Numbered from the stretch's first letter, positions 9,136 through 17,880 are shown. The stretch: DNA of 41,370 nucleotides from an uncultured Candidatus Actinomarina sp. (GCA_902555055.1 CACDQN010000001.1:231535-272904); one strand, 5' to 3'. Translations and numbers: made by a program. Notes: generated by a model from the letters alone, not told the origin.

Positions 9136-10155
9136 TTGTCGACAATTAACTTTACTTCTTACATTAAAAGCAAATATCATATGAACGAATTTATATATTT
9201 TGATACTTTCATGCAAGAAGCACTTTATTCTGAATCAGGGTTTTTTAATACTGAAAATGTCAGATCTTCAGAAAAAGGAGATTTTTTAACATCTCCAGAA
9301 GTATCTCAATATTTTGGAGTCATTATTAGAAGCTGGATTGATAGCAAAAACTTTTATGAAAATATTGTTGAACTTGGGTCGGGGACAGGCTCTTTAATTG
9401 AGCAGATAGGTTTAAAAAATATAACTGCAGTAGAGCTATCCAGTACTGCAAGAAAAGTGATTGATAACAAAGGAATATTAAGTGTTAAATCTTATGAGGA
9501 TTTAAATATTTTGAGTGCGGACTTAGTCTATGGAAATGAAATATTAGATAACATTCCATGCTCAATTGCTGTGTATAAAGAAAATAATTGGTATGAGAAA
9601 GTAGTTGATATTAGTAAAGATAATTTGAGCTATGCTTATCAACCAATAAGAGATGAGCAACTGAATTGGATTAACTTAAATAAAATTGAACCCAATAAAA
9701 ATTACGAAGTAGAACTACAGACAAATATTGATAACTTAATTGCTAATTTAATTAATAGGTTTCAGCCAAAAAGTTTTTTATTTTTTGACTACGGTTATGA
9801 ACAAAAAAACAGAAACAAAAGAAAATACAAATCACTTCTTAGGACTTACAAGAAACACCATTTATCGGTTGATCCTATAGATGACCCTGGAAATGTTGAT
9901 ATCACTTATGATATTAATTTTTCTGCGGTAAAAGAAAATTTCAAATCTCTTGGTTACAGCGTATCTCTAAAAAAACAAAGGGAGTTTCTATTAGAAAATG
10001 GCTTTAACGATATTTATGATGATTTAAAAAACCAATATATCACTCTTGAAGGAATCGAAAAATTAAAAATAAATTCACAACTCAATGGTTTGAAAGCAAT
10101 TCTTGATTCCAACGGATTAGGTGACTTTTATTGTTTAATTGCTGAAAAAATATAA
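9136..10155 (+). CDS. MidA/NDUFAF7-family class I SAM-dependent methyltransferase (TTG start)
   Basis: FMQEALYSESGFFNTENVRSSEKGDFLTSPEVSQYFGVIIRSW, ELGSGTGSL, YGNEILDNIPC, FFDYGYE; 3 nt after the nuoN stop. Confidence 0.88.
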   Translation: MSTINFTSYIKSKYHMNEFIYFDTFMQEALYSESGFFNTENVRSSEKGDFLTSPEVSQYFGVIIRSWIDSKNFYENIVELGSGTGSLIEQIGLKNITAVELSSTARKVIDNKGILSVKSYEDLNILSADLVYGNEILDNIPCSIAVYKENNWYEKVVDISKDNLSYAYQPIRDEQLNWINLNKIEPNKNYEVELQTNIDNLIANLINRFQPKSFLFFDYGYEQKNRNKRKYKSLLRTYKKHHLSVDPIDDPGNVDITYDINFSAVKENFKSLGYSVSLKKQREFLLENGFNDIYDDLKNQYITLEGIEKLKINSQLNGLKAILDSNGLGDFYCLIAEKI

Positions 10156-10179
10156 ATTTATGTTTTTTATAATACAATT

Positions 10180-11016
10180 ATGAACTTTGTAAAAACTACT
10201 GCATTACTTACTTTAATGACATTAGTTGTTCTATTCTCAGCAACTGCCTTTGGTTTCGATTTAGTATCTGCGCTATTTTTTGCTCTTGTATTTAATTTTT
10301 TTATTTATTTTTTTTCCGGTACCTTAGCTATTAAATCAACAAGAGCTAGGCCTATAGAAAATGGAGAGTTTCAAGATGTTACTCAAATAATCTCGCATCT
10401 TATTCAAAAAGAGAAGATGCCTATGCCTGAATTATATGTAATTGATAGCGATCAACCAAATGCATTTGCTACTGGAAGGAATCCTAAAAATGCTAAAGTA
10501 GCTGTTACAACAGGTATATTAACTTTACTAAATAGAGATGAGCTCGAGGGGGTTCTTGCACACGAACTTTCTCATATAAAAAACAGAGATATATTAGTTT
10601 CAAGTATTGCAGCGATGTTAGCTGCTGCAGTTTCCTTTATGTCAAGGATGGCATTTTGGGGTGGAGGAAACAGGAATAGAAATACCCATCCAGCTATCAT
10701 TGTTCTTGCTTTTATTGCTGCTCCAATAGCTTCTTTAATCATTAGAATGGCAATCTCACGAACTAGAGAATTTGGAGCAGATAAAACTGGAGCAGAAATT
10801 TCTGGCAATCCCTTAGCTTTAGCTTCTGCACTTGAAAAAATTGATAGATTTTCAAAAGTACCCATGAATGTTAATCCAGCTGTTAGTTCATTGTTTATCT
10901 CGGACCCTCTTAAAGCTTTTTCTGGAAATAGCTTCAGTAAATTATTTTCTACACATCCTCCAACTATTGAAAGAGTTAAAAGATTAAGGCAGCGTCAAAG
11001 TGGTATTCGGTATTAG
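10180..11016 (+). CDS. htpX: HtpX-like M48 zinc metalloprotease
   Basis: N-terminal TM helices, LEGVLAHELSHIKNRDILVSSIAA (HExxH), SRTREFGADKTGAEISGNPLALASALEKI, STHPPTIERVKRL. Confidence 0.95.
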   Translation: MNFVKTTALLTLMTLVVLFSATAFGFDLVSALFFALVFNFFIYFFSGTLAIKSTRARPIENGEFQDVTQIISHLIQKEKMPMPELYVIDSDQPNAFATGRNPKNAKVAVTTGILTLLNRDELEGVLAHELSHIKNRDILVSSIAAMLAAAVSFMSRMAFWGGGNRNRNTHPAIIVLAFIAAPIASLIIRMAISRTREFGADKTGAEISGNPLALASALEKIDRFSKVPMNVNPAVSSLFISDPLKAFSGNSFSKLFSTHPPTIERVKRLRQRQSGIRY

Positions 11017-11350
11017 CGACACTCCTTCCATTGAGCCAGAACAACTTGAAAATTTAATTCAAGATGGCTTTAAGCTTATTGATGTCCGAGAACAAGATGA
11101 ATGGAATGCCGGACACCATCAAAGCGCTGAGCACATACCCATGGACACGATTACTGAAAGTATCGATAGATTTAAAGATAGCGAAAAGTATATTTTTGTT
11201 TGTCGCTCTGGTGCTAGATCGGGCAGGGTGACTAACTTTATAACATCTCAAGATATTGAATCTTATAACTTGTTAGGAGGGATGAAAGCCCTACAAAACT
11301 TTACAGAGAAAATTTTTAATTCCGAAGGAAATTCTGGACAAATCATCTAA
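11000..11350 (+). CDS. Single-domain rhodanese-like protein (GTG start)
   Basis: KLIDVREQDEWNAGHHQSAEHIPM...YIFVCRSGARSGRV; active-site Cys loop CRSGARS; overlaps the htpX 3' end. Confidence 0.9.
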   Translation: MVFGISDTPSIEPEQLENLIQDGFKLIDVREQDEWNAGHHQSAEHIPMDTITESIDRFKDSEKYIFVCRSGARSGRVTNFITSQDIESYNLLGGMKALQNFTEKIFNSEGNSGQII

Positions 11351-11353
11351 AAT

Positions 11354-12316
11354 TTGTCTGTGATAATTTGTATCGGTAATGCCCTTGTTGATTCTTTAGA
11401 ACAAATTGAAGAGTCCAAGATTGATGAATTAAATTTAAATAAAGCACGAATGACTCTAGTCGAAAAAGATCGTTCAAACTTCCTCCTTCGCAATATGAAT
11501 AATCCAGTCTATGAAGCTGGTGGATCTGCTGCTAATACTGCATACTGGATTTCCCAACTTGGAGGCGAAGCAGGATTTATTGGAAAAATATCAAATGATG
11601 ACCTAGGGGAACAATTCCAATCAAGCTTGAGAAATTCTGGTTTAAAAGATTTAACTGTTTATGAAGATGAAGATAATCAAACAGGCCTTTGTGCAATTTT
11701 TATCACTCCAGATGGAGAAAGAACTATGAATACATACCTTGGAGCAGGAGAACATTTATCAGTTGAAGATTTAGATAATGAAGAATTAGAAAAAGCAAAA
11801 ATTGTTTATATGGAGGGGTATTTATGGGATAAACCATCAAGTAAGTCTGCTTTTTTACAGGCTGCTAAACATAATAAAGAAACAGGAGGAAAAAACGCTA
11901 TAAGTTTGTCAGATGTATTTTGTGTAGACCTCCATAGAGATAGTTTTATTGAATTCATTAAAAATGATATTGATTATGTTTTCTGCAATGAGGATGAATT
12001 AAATAGTCTTTTTCAATCTGATTCTACTAATAGTTCAATTCATTACTTCTTAGAAAACTTTCCTAATGTCGAACAGCTAATATGCACCCTTGGTCCAGAG
12101 GGGGTCTTGATTTTAGCAAACGACGAAGAGTATCGTTTTGAGGCAACGGACACAATTGTTAAAGATAAAACTGGAGCAGGAGATTTTTTTGCTGCAGGGT
12201 ATCTATATGGCCTTCAAAAGAAACTATCTATAAACGAATCTGCTGAAATTGCCAATAAGAGCGCAGCTTATGCAATCAGCGAAATTGGAGTAAGGCCAAA
12301 AAAACCTTTTAATTAA
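11354..12316 (+). CDS. PfkB-family carbohydrate/adenosine kinase-like (TTG start)
   Basis: EAGGSAANTAYWISQLGGEAGFIGKISNDDLGEQF and the PfkB C-terminal motif DKTGAGDFFAAGYLYG. Confidence 0.9.
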   Translation: MSVIICIGNALVDSLEQIEESKIDELNLNKARMTLVEKDRSNFLLRNMNNPVYEAGGSAANTAYWISQLGGEAGFIGKISNDDLGEQFQSSLRNSGLKDLTVYEDEDNQTGLCAIFITPDGERTMNTYLGAGEHLSVEDLDNEELEKAKIVYMEGYLWDKPSSKSAFLQAAKHNKETGGKNAISLSDVFCVDLHRDSFIEFIKNDIDYVFCNEDELNSLFQSDSTNSSIHYFLENFPNVEQLICTLGPEGVLILANDEEYRFEATDTIVKDKTGAGDFFAAGYLYGLQKKLSINESAEIANKSAAYAISEIGVRPKKPFN

Positions 12317-13080
12317 TTAGTCCAGCCCAATACACTAATTAACTCTCTTCTATCATCATCAAACATCTCAATTTGCAAATTTTCGAAATCTATTTGCGCG
12401 GGCTTAGACGTTTTATCTTTAGAAAATATGATGAGATTATTTTCTGAGTCACCAGCAATGATTTTATTTCCATCTGGTGACCAATGAAGAGATTCATAAT
12501 AATAATTAGTAGGTGCTTTCGAACTAAAGACTTCTATAGTTTCGGTCCTATTTACATAGTAAATTCCAATTAATCTTGTTTCATAATCAGATGTGTCCCA
12601 AGGTTCAATTAATTTTTCACCATAGACGTTCATATTATTATTTTCGTAATTTGAAAAATTGAGTGATATTTCATCAGTTACTTGACCAGTGTCAATATTT
12701 ACCAATATGGCTTTTTGTTCATTATCAGATTGTGAATCCCAGTATCTCAACAGAATGTTGTCTTCTTGATATATTTGAGCATCGTAAAAATATATATCGT
12801 ATGAATAGTCATAAAGATCACTATTACAAATTATCTTTTTTTCTTCGAATGGTTTTTTTGAAAGATCTATATATAAAATGCAACTATCCAAAATGTCTGG
12901 AGCTGGTGGGATAATATTTTGTGTTTGGATTTCAACATGGTAAATGATTTTTCCTTCAAAATTAGAATTTTCTGTAAATGAATCATACTCCGGTAGAGGT
13001 ACCACCCCAAACATACCAACTATTAAAGTAGTAATTAAAAGAATTCCTGTAGAAATAAAAAGAAGACGTTTATTCGGCAT
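12313..13080 (-). CDS. Membrane-anchored hypothetical protein; possible WD40/TolB-like repeats
   Basis: N-terminal TM segment LLFISTGILLITTLIVGMF; HWSPDGNKIIAGDSENNLIIFSKD resembles a beta-propeller blade; overlaps the next - strand gene. Confidence 0.7.
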   Translation of the reverse strand: MPNKRLLFISTGILLITTLIVGMFGVVPLPEYDSFTENSNFEGKIIYHVEIQTQNIIPPAPDILDSCILYIDLSKKPFEEKKIICNSDLYDYSYDIYFYDAQIYQEDNILLRYWDSQSDNEQKAILVNIDTGQVTDEISLNFSNYENNNMNVYGEKLIEPWDTSDYETRLIGIYYVNRTETIEVFSSKAPTNYYYESLHWSPDGNKIIAGDSENNLIIFSKDKTSKPAQIDFENLQIEMFDDDRRELISVLGWTN

Positions 13081-14056
13081 TGATTTTTAAATTTTCTCTT
13101 ATGGAATTTAAATAAAGCCCAACAGCAACTAACACCCCACCCACCATGAATAAAATTAAAGGAGGCCAAATGTTATCAGGAAGTAACTCAGTTATTAGTC
13201 TTGGGAGATTTATGATTAAACCTAAACCACCTATAAAGAATATGACCTGCTCAGAAAGCTGAATGCTTCCCCATACAAAAACAATCGAACCCAAAATAAG
13301 CAAAATAATTTCAAGTAAATTATTACTTCCAACTAGATCATTAATAAAAATTATTGATCCAATTGAAATAGTTGATGATGCAAGGAAGTATCCTAACCAA
13401 CTCGGTTCAAGAACCTCATTCAAAGTATAAAGACCCCATATCAAACCAGTTGAAAATAAGAACAACCCGCCAGCCCATGGTTCTATATTCGGAAAAATTA
13501 GATTACCTAATGATCCTAAGAAAAATATTGATGTGTAAAAGAGTGCAATATGCTGAAAAATTAAGCCAGTTTTGATGTATAGATATATTGCATAAATAAG
13601 TACAAAAAAGGAAGCTAATAAAATTGAAGTATCATCTGAAAAATTAATCAGGTTTGTTGTACTTAAAATATTCAAAGAGAATACAACAACTGAAGCAAAT
13701 GAAATAGTTGATATCAGATAAAGAACAGATGAGACTCTTGCAGAAGATTTAAATATAAATAAATTCTTGTCTTCAAATTTTTCACTATAGTTTGCCGCAT
13801 ATATTAAGAATATAGTTGTTACAATCAAAAGAATTAATTGTGCCCAATAAGCTAAATTGTCCCAAATTAGCGGCAGCGTACCAAGTAAACCAGAAAGTAC
13901 AAAAAGGCTACCTATTAGTGTGATCGCTTTAGCAACTTTAGATTTTTGTGATGGATTTGCATCTTCTTCATATTTTAGAATTTCGTCATAGACAGATTGG
14001 GAAATAACACTGTTATCAAGCCATTTATCAACCAATTTATGTATTTTTTTATCCAT
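13070..14056 (-). CDS. DUF2157-like polytopic membrane protein
   Basis: Cytosolic N-terminus WLDNSVISQSVYDEILKYEE followed by about 10 TM segments beginning KAITLIGSLFVLSGLLGTLPLIWDNLAYW. Confidence 0.65.
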   Translation of the reverse strand: MDKKIHKLVDKWLDNSVISQSVYDEILKYEEDANPSQKSKVAKAITLIGSLFVLSGLLGTLPLIWDNLAYWAQLILLIVTTIFLIYAANYSEKFEDKNLFIFKSSARVSSVLYLISTISFASVVVFSLNILSTTNLINFSDDTSILLASFFVLIYAIYLYIKTGLIFQHIALFYTSIFFLGSLGNLIFPNIEPWAGGLFLFSTGLIWGLYTLNEVLEPSWLGYFLASSTISIGSIIFINDLVGSNNLLEIILLILGSIVFVWGSIQLSEQVIFFIGGLGLIINLPRLITELLPDNIWPPLILFMVGGVLVAVGLYLNSIRENLKINAE

Positions 14057-14135
14057 AAAATAATCCTAATCAAATAAAAATTCATCTCACTAATTTTTAT
14101 TTATAATCTAAACTCTATATAGACTTTATTGTTAT

Positions 14136-14217
14136 GCCGAGATGCCCGAGCGGCCAAAGGGAGCAGACTGTAAATCTGCCGGCTACGCCTTCGTAGGTTC
14201 GAATCCTACTCTCGGCA
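14136..14217 (+). tRNA. tRNA-Tyr (anticodon GTA)
   Basis: Acceptor GCCGAGA/TCTCGGC, anticodon arm GCAGA-CTGTAAA-TCTGC, long variable arm, T-arm GTAGGTTCGAATCCTAC; CCA not encoded. Confidence 0.96.
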
Positions 14218-14221
14218 CTTT

Positions 14222-14294
14222 GCCCTCTTAGCTCAGTCGGTAGAGCACTTCCATGGTAAGGAAGAGGTCTCCGGTTCAATCCCGGAAGAGGGCT
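14222..14294 (+). tRNA. tRNA-Thr (anticodon GGT)
   Basis: Acceptor GCCCTCT/AGAGGGC, anticodon arm CTTCC-ATGGTAA-GGAAG, T-loop GGTTCAATCCC. Confidence 0.96.
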
Positions 14295-14316
14295 CAGAGG
14301 CTAAACTAAGTCTTAT

Positions 14317-14390
14317 GGCGGCGTAGCTCAGTTGGTAAGAGCGCACGACTCATAATCGTGAGGTCGGCAGTTCAAGTCTGCCCGCCGCTA
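14317..14390 (+). tRNA. tRNA-Met (anticodon CAT, probably elongator)
   Basis: Acceptor GGCGGCG/CGCCGCT (G-U at pair 1-72), anticodon arm CACGA-CTCATAA-TCGTG. Confidence 0.94.
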
Positions 14391-14411
14391 CAAGTTAAAA
14401 AAGGAGAAAAA

Positions 14412-14573
14412 ATGGCTTCAGATAAAAGACCACCGATAACACTGGTCTGTACTGAAACTGGCGATCACAACTACGTGACTACAAAAAATAAGACCAATAC
14501 TCCAGATAGATTGGAATTAATGAAATATAGTCCCAGGTTGAGAAAACATACACTGCATAGAGAAAAAAGATAG
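14412..14573 (+). CDS. rpmG: 50S ribosomal protein bL33 (C-minus form)
   Basis: ATG at 14412 after [60 protein letters not shown], 53 aa. Confidence 0.95.
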   Translation: MASDKRPPITLVCTETGDHNYVTTKNKTNTPDRLELMKYSPRLRKHTLHREKR

Positions 14574-14610
14574 CTTTATTGTTTTTTCATAATTATTCTT
14601 AGTTAAAGGA

Positions 14611-15195
14611 ATGAGTACTATATCTAAATTAAACAATAGTGGTGAGGAAATATCTAATTCCGAACTTGTCAAGAAATCACAATTAGGTGAAAAAGCTGCA
14701 TTTGAACAGCTTGTGATTAGACATCAGGAACTTGTTTTTTCTTTAGCTTATAAACTAACCGGTAATAGAGAAATGGCTAATGATGTTGCACAAGAATCAT
14801 TTATTCGTGCATGGAAAGCAATCGAAAAATTTAGAGGTGACTCTACTTTTAGTACATGGATTTACCGCATAACCGTCAATACAGCATGGACATTAAGAAA
14901 AAAAGCAAAGAAACATAATACCTTAAATATTGATGACACATATGAGCCAATTGTTATTGATGAAAAAAAAGATCCTGAATTAGTTGCCATAAATTCTGAT
15001 TTATCTTCTGTCCTGGTTAATGCTTTAGATAAGCTTCCTATAGAGCAGCGAATAATTGTTGAACTTAAAAATATTGAAGGTAGGTCGCACAAAGAAATTG
15101 CAGACTATTTAGATATTAGTGTCACTGCTGCAAAAGTAAGGCTTCATAGAGCTCATCAGAAACTAAGACTAATTTTAGAAGAGGTTGATAGATGA
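14611..15195 (+). CDS. ECF-type RNA polymerase sigma factor
   Basis: Sigma70 region 2 (AFEQLVIRHQELVFSLAYKLTGNREMANDVAQESFIRAWKAIEKFRGDSTFSTWIYRI) and region 4 (LPIEQRIIVELKNIEGRSHKEIADYLDISVTAAKVRLHRAHQKLR). Confidence 0.94.
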   Translation: MSTISKLNNSGEEISNSELVKKSQLGEKAAFEQLVIRHQELVFSLAYKLTGNREMANDVAQESFIRAWKAIEKFRGDSTFSTWIYRITVNTAWTLRKKAKKHNTLNIDDTYEPIVIDEKKDPELVAINSDLSSVLVNALDKLPIEQRIIVELKNIEGRSHKEIADYLDISVTAAKVRLHRAHQKLRLILEEVDR

Positions 15196-15566
15196 AAAAC
15201 TTTCTTTTTAACTTTAGAAAAAATATTTTGTGCAAAAGAACAAGAAATAAAATGCTTTCTTCTTATTTGAGTAATTCATACTTTGGATTTGATGACAATA
15301 TCCATGCTTCTTCTTGTATTAAATGTCAAGTTTCAGGTAAAAGGTATAGAGCTTTTAAAGAGGAATTAGATAATGAGTTAGGTAAAAACATAGAAGTACC
15401 ATCCGATTTCGCATCAAGAGTAATGTCATCTTTAGATAAAAAAGTAAAAACTACTACAAGTAAGGGCACAAAAATAATATTATTGACATTGCTCGGAATA
15501 TTATCAATTCTATTTTTAATATTTGGATACAAGCGCTCATCTAACAATTTAGAGAAGGAGCAATAG
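15192..15566 (+). CDS. Putative ZAS-type anti-sigma factor with one TM helix
   Basis: Overlaps the sigma gene stop; HASSCIKC fits HxxxCxxC; C-terminal TM segment IILLTLLGILSILFLIFGY. Confidence 0.72.
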   Translation: MKNFLFNFRKNILCKRTRNKMLSSYLSNSYFGFDDNIHASSCIKCQVSGKRYRAFKEELDNELGKNIEVPSDFASRVMSSLDKKVKTTTSKGTKIILLTLLGILSILFLIFGYKRSSNNLEKEQ

Positions 15567-15569
15567 CTA

Positions 15570-15643
15570 AGGGGTGTAGCTCTAATTGGCAGAGCGACGG
15601 TCTCCAAAACCGTAGGTTGTGAGTTCGAGTCTCACCGCCCCTG
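15570..15643 (+). tRNA. tRNA-Trp (anticodon CCA)
   Basis: Acceptor AGGGGTG/CGCCCCT, anticodon arm ACGGT-CTCCAAA-ACCGT, T-arm GTGAGTTCGAGTCTCAC. Confidence 0.96.
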
Positions 15644-15654
15644 CAGAGGTAATT

Positions 15655-15957
15655 ATGAATGAAATGAATAGAGAAATGAGAAGAATGTCAGAACGTGAAG
15701 AGCGTCTGGCAAAGAAGGCTGATAGAAATGTTGGAAAATACCAATCTGGTGAAAAAGTTTCAAGGCTTAAAAGAGTTACTAACTACCTAGGAGAAGTTAG
15801 AACAGAATTGAAAAGAGTTAACTGGCCTACATCTTCAACCCTTACTTCTTTTACTCTCGTCACTATTGTTACAATTGCTTTTTTTACAATTTTTATTTTT
15901 GGAATGGACTTTAGTTTTAAAAATACTTTGATTAATCTATTATCTTTCGGAGGATAA
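15655..15957 (+). CDS. secE: Preprotein translocase subunit SecE
   Basis: VTNYLGEVRTELKRVNWPTSSTLTSFTLVTIVTIAFFTIFIFGMD; ATG at 15655 after AGAGGT; upstream ORF extension lies inside tRNA-Trp. Confidence 0.95.
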   Translation: MNEMNREMRRMSEREERLAKKADRNVGKYQSGEKVSRLKRVTNYLGEVRTELKRVNWPTSSTLTSFTLVTIVTIAFFTIFIFGMDFSFKNTLINLLSFGG

Positions 15958-16586
15958 TGTTAGAAGAAACTGCAACAACAGAAGAATTAGATAATTCTGA
16001 CGAAGAGGTTCTAGAAGTAGAATCTCCTCCTACACATCCCTATGATTTACCTGGTGAATGGTTTGTCTTAAATGCCCAATCAGGACATGAGAAAAAAGTC
16101 AGGACAAATATTCTTACAAGAATCAAAAACCTCCACCTTGAAGACAAAGTCTATGATGTTGTTATTCCAACTGATGAGGTTGTTGAGATTAGGAATGGTA
16201 AAAAGGTCAATTTAGAAAAGAAAACATTTCCCGGATACGTTTTAGTCAGAATGGATCTTGATGACACAACTTGGTATGAAATTAGAAACACACCCTCAAT
16301 TATTGGATTTGTTGGTTCTGGAAAAAGGCCTATTTCATTATCTAGAAGAGAAATTGAAAGAATTTTAGGATCTAATGAAGAAGTTGAGCTTAAGAAAGAA
16401 TCTCCTAAATTTAAGCCAGACTTTGAAGTAGGGGAAACAGTAAGAGTTACTACTGGACCATTTGCAGACTTCAATGGAATAATTGAAGAAATTAATTTAG
16501 ATCAATCAAAAGTCACAGTTCTCGTTAATATATTTGGACGGGAAACGCCTGTAGAATTAGGATTTACAGACATAGTAAAAAACTAG
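15957..16586 (+). CDS. nusG: Transcription termination/antitermination protein NusG
   Basis: [51 protein letters not shown] domain [21 protein letters not shown]. Confidence 0.97.
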   Translation: MLEETATTEELDNSDEEVLEVESPPTHPYDLPGEWFVLNAQSGHEKKVRTNILTRIKNLHLEDKVYDVVIPTDEVVEIRNGKKVNLEKKTFPGYVLVRMDLDDTTWYEIRNTPSIIGFVGSGKRPISLSRREIERILGSNEEVELKKESPKFKPDFEVGETVRVTTGPFADFNGIIEEINLDQSKVTVLVNIFGRETPVELGFTDIVKN

Positions 16587-16594
16587 GAAAGATT

Positions 16595-17020
16595 ATGGCA
16601 AAACCAATAAAAGCACTACTTAAATTACAAATACCTGGCGGAGGTGCAACACCAGCACCACCTGTAGGTTCAGCCTTAGGTCAATATGGTGTCAACATAA
16701 TGGACTTCGTACAAGCTTTTAATAATGATACAGCAAGTCGACAAGGAGAAACTGTTCCTGTTGAAATCACAATATATGAAGATAATTCTTTTACATTTAT
16801 TACTAAAACAGCACCTGCTTCTTATTTAATCAAAAAGGCTATTAGTTTAGAGTCTGGTTCTCCAGAGCCACATAAAGAAAAAGTAGGCTCTATAACTAGA
16901 GACCAATTAAAAAACATAGCTGAAGCAAAGATGGAAGATTTGAATGCTAACGACATAGACGCAGCAATAAACATAATTGCAGGTACTGCGAGATCAATGG
17001 GAGTAACTGTAGAAAGCTAA
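16595..17020 (+). CDS. rplK: 50S ribosomal protein uL11
   Basis: [35 protein letters not shown]. Confidence 0.98.
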   Translation: MAKPIKALLKLQIPGGGATPAPPVGSALGQYGVNIMDFVQAFNNDTASRQGETVPVEITIYEDNSFTFITKTAPASYLIKKAISLESGSPEPHKEKVGSITRDQLKNIAEAKMEDLNANDIDAAINIIAGTARSMGVTVES

Positions 17021-17063
17021 TTAATTTTGGGAGATAATATATCGCTCGGACCAAAGGAGAAAA

Positions 17064-17750
17064 ATGAAAAAATACGGAAAAAACTACAATAAAGCAAAGT
17101 CAAATATTCCGACTTCAAAACAAACTAAAGTTGAAGCTATAAAGCACTGCAAAGAGAATGCATCTGCAAACTTCGATGAGTCAGTTGATGTTGCCTTTTC
17201 TTTAGGTATTGATACTAAATCCGCAGAACAGAATATTCGAACTACTGTTTCTTTGCCAAATGGAACTGGTAAAGATGTAAAAATTGCTGTATTTGCAGGT
17301 GGAGAAGCTCTTACTGCAGCTGAAGAAGCGGGAGCTGATATTGTTGGAGGTAAAGAACTCGCTACTAAAGTTGCATCTGAACAAAAACTTGATGTAGACA
17401 TTGTTATTTCAACTCCGGAAATGATGGCCGAAGTTGGCCAACTTGGTAAAATATTAGGACCACAAGGATTAATGCCAAATCCTAAAACAGGAACCGTAAC
17501 TCCAAATGTTGCAAAAGCAGTAGAAGACTTTAAAAAAGGCAAAATTGAAATTAAAAATGATAAATTAGGTAATCTGCACATGTCCATTGGAAAAGTATCT
17601 TTTGATGAGGAAAAACTTCTTCAAAATTTTGAAGAAGTAATTGCTGAAGTTACTAGAGCCAAACCTTCTTCGTCTAAAGGAGAATATATTAAAAGTGTTC
17701 ACATGTCATCAACTATGGGGCCTTCAATCCCAATAGATATAAATTTATAA
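17064..17750 (+). CDS. rplA: 50S ribosomal protein uL1
   Basis: GKILGPQGLMPNPKTGTVTPNVAKAVEDFKKGKIE. Confidence 0.98.
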   Translation: MKKYGKNYNKAKSNIPTSKQTKVEAIKHCKENASANFDESVDVAFSLGIDTKSAEQNIRTTVSLPNGTGKDVKIAVFAGGEALTAAEEAGADIVGGKELATKVASEQKLDVDIVISTPEMMAEVGQLGKILGPQGLMPNPKTGTVTPNVAKAVEDFKKGKIEIKNDKLGNLHMSIGKVSFDEEKLLQNFEEVIAEVTRAKPSSSKGEYIKSVHMSSTMGPSIPIDINL

Positions 17751-17755
17751 TTTAT

Positions 17756-17785
17756 TTGTATTTAAATTTCGAATACGTTTATATT
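17756..17785 (+). promoter_or_regulatory. Candidate sigma70-like promoter for rplJL
   Basis: TTGTAT (17756-17761), 18-nt spacer, TATATT (17780-17785), immediately upstream of the rplJ leader. Confidence 0.4.
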
Positions 17786-17802
17786 ATAAAAGAACAATTA
17801 AA

Positions 17803-17880
17803 ACCAAAGACCGTTAGTCGTTGTTTATAAATCTAACGTAGGTAACTCGATTAAGGTCCTTGGTATGCAAGGATTTTTTT
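17803..17880 (+). ncRNA. L10-leader-like cis-regulatory RNA (antiterminator/terminator)
   Basis: ACCAAAGACC (17803-17812) pairs with GGTCCTTGGT (17855-17864), 9 of 10 bp; alternative hairpin TCCTTG-GTATG-CAAGGA (17857-17873) followed by T7 just before the rplJ ATG. Confidence 0.75.

Noticed and set aside
12663-12914. 83-aa plus-strand ORF inside the minus-strand hypothetical gene
   Set aside because: Fully antisense to a longer ORF with better coding features and no domain resemblance.
14102-14107. TATAAT upstream of the tRNA cluster as a promoter
   Set aside because: Good -10 match but no convincing -35 at 16-18 nt and other AT-rich -10 candidates nearby; not called as a feature.
14358-14411. 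N-terminal extension of the rpmG ORF ([18 protein letters not shown])
   Set aside because: It overlaps tRNA-Met; the ATG at 14412 preceded by AAAGGAG gives a normal-length bL33.
15619-15654. N-terminal extension of the secE ORF (MSSSLTAPAEVI)
   Set aside because: It lies in the 3' half of tRNA-Trp; the ATG at 15655 has a proper ribosome-binding site.
17084-17587. 167-aa minus-strand ORF opposite rplA
   Set aside because: Shadow ORF in the antisense of a well-supported ribosomal protein gene; Ser/Pro-rich composition and no recognisable domain.
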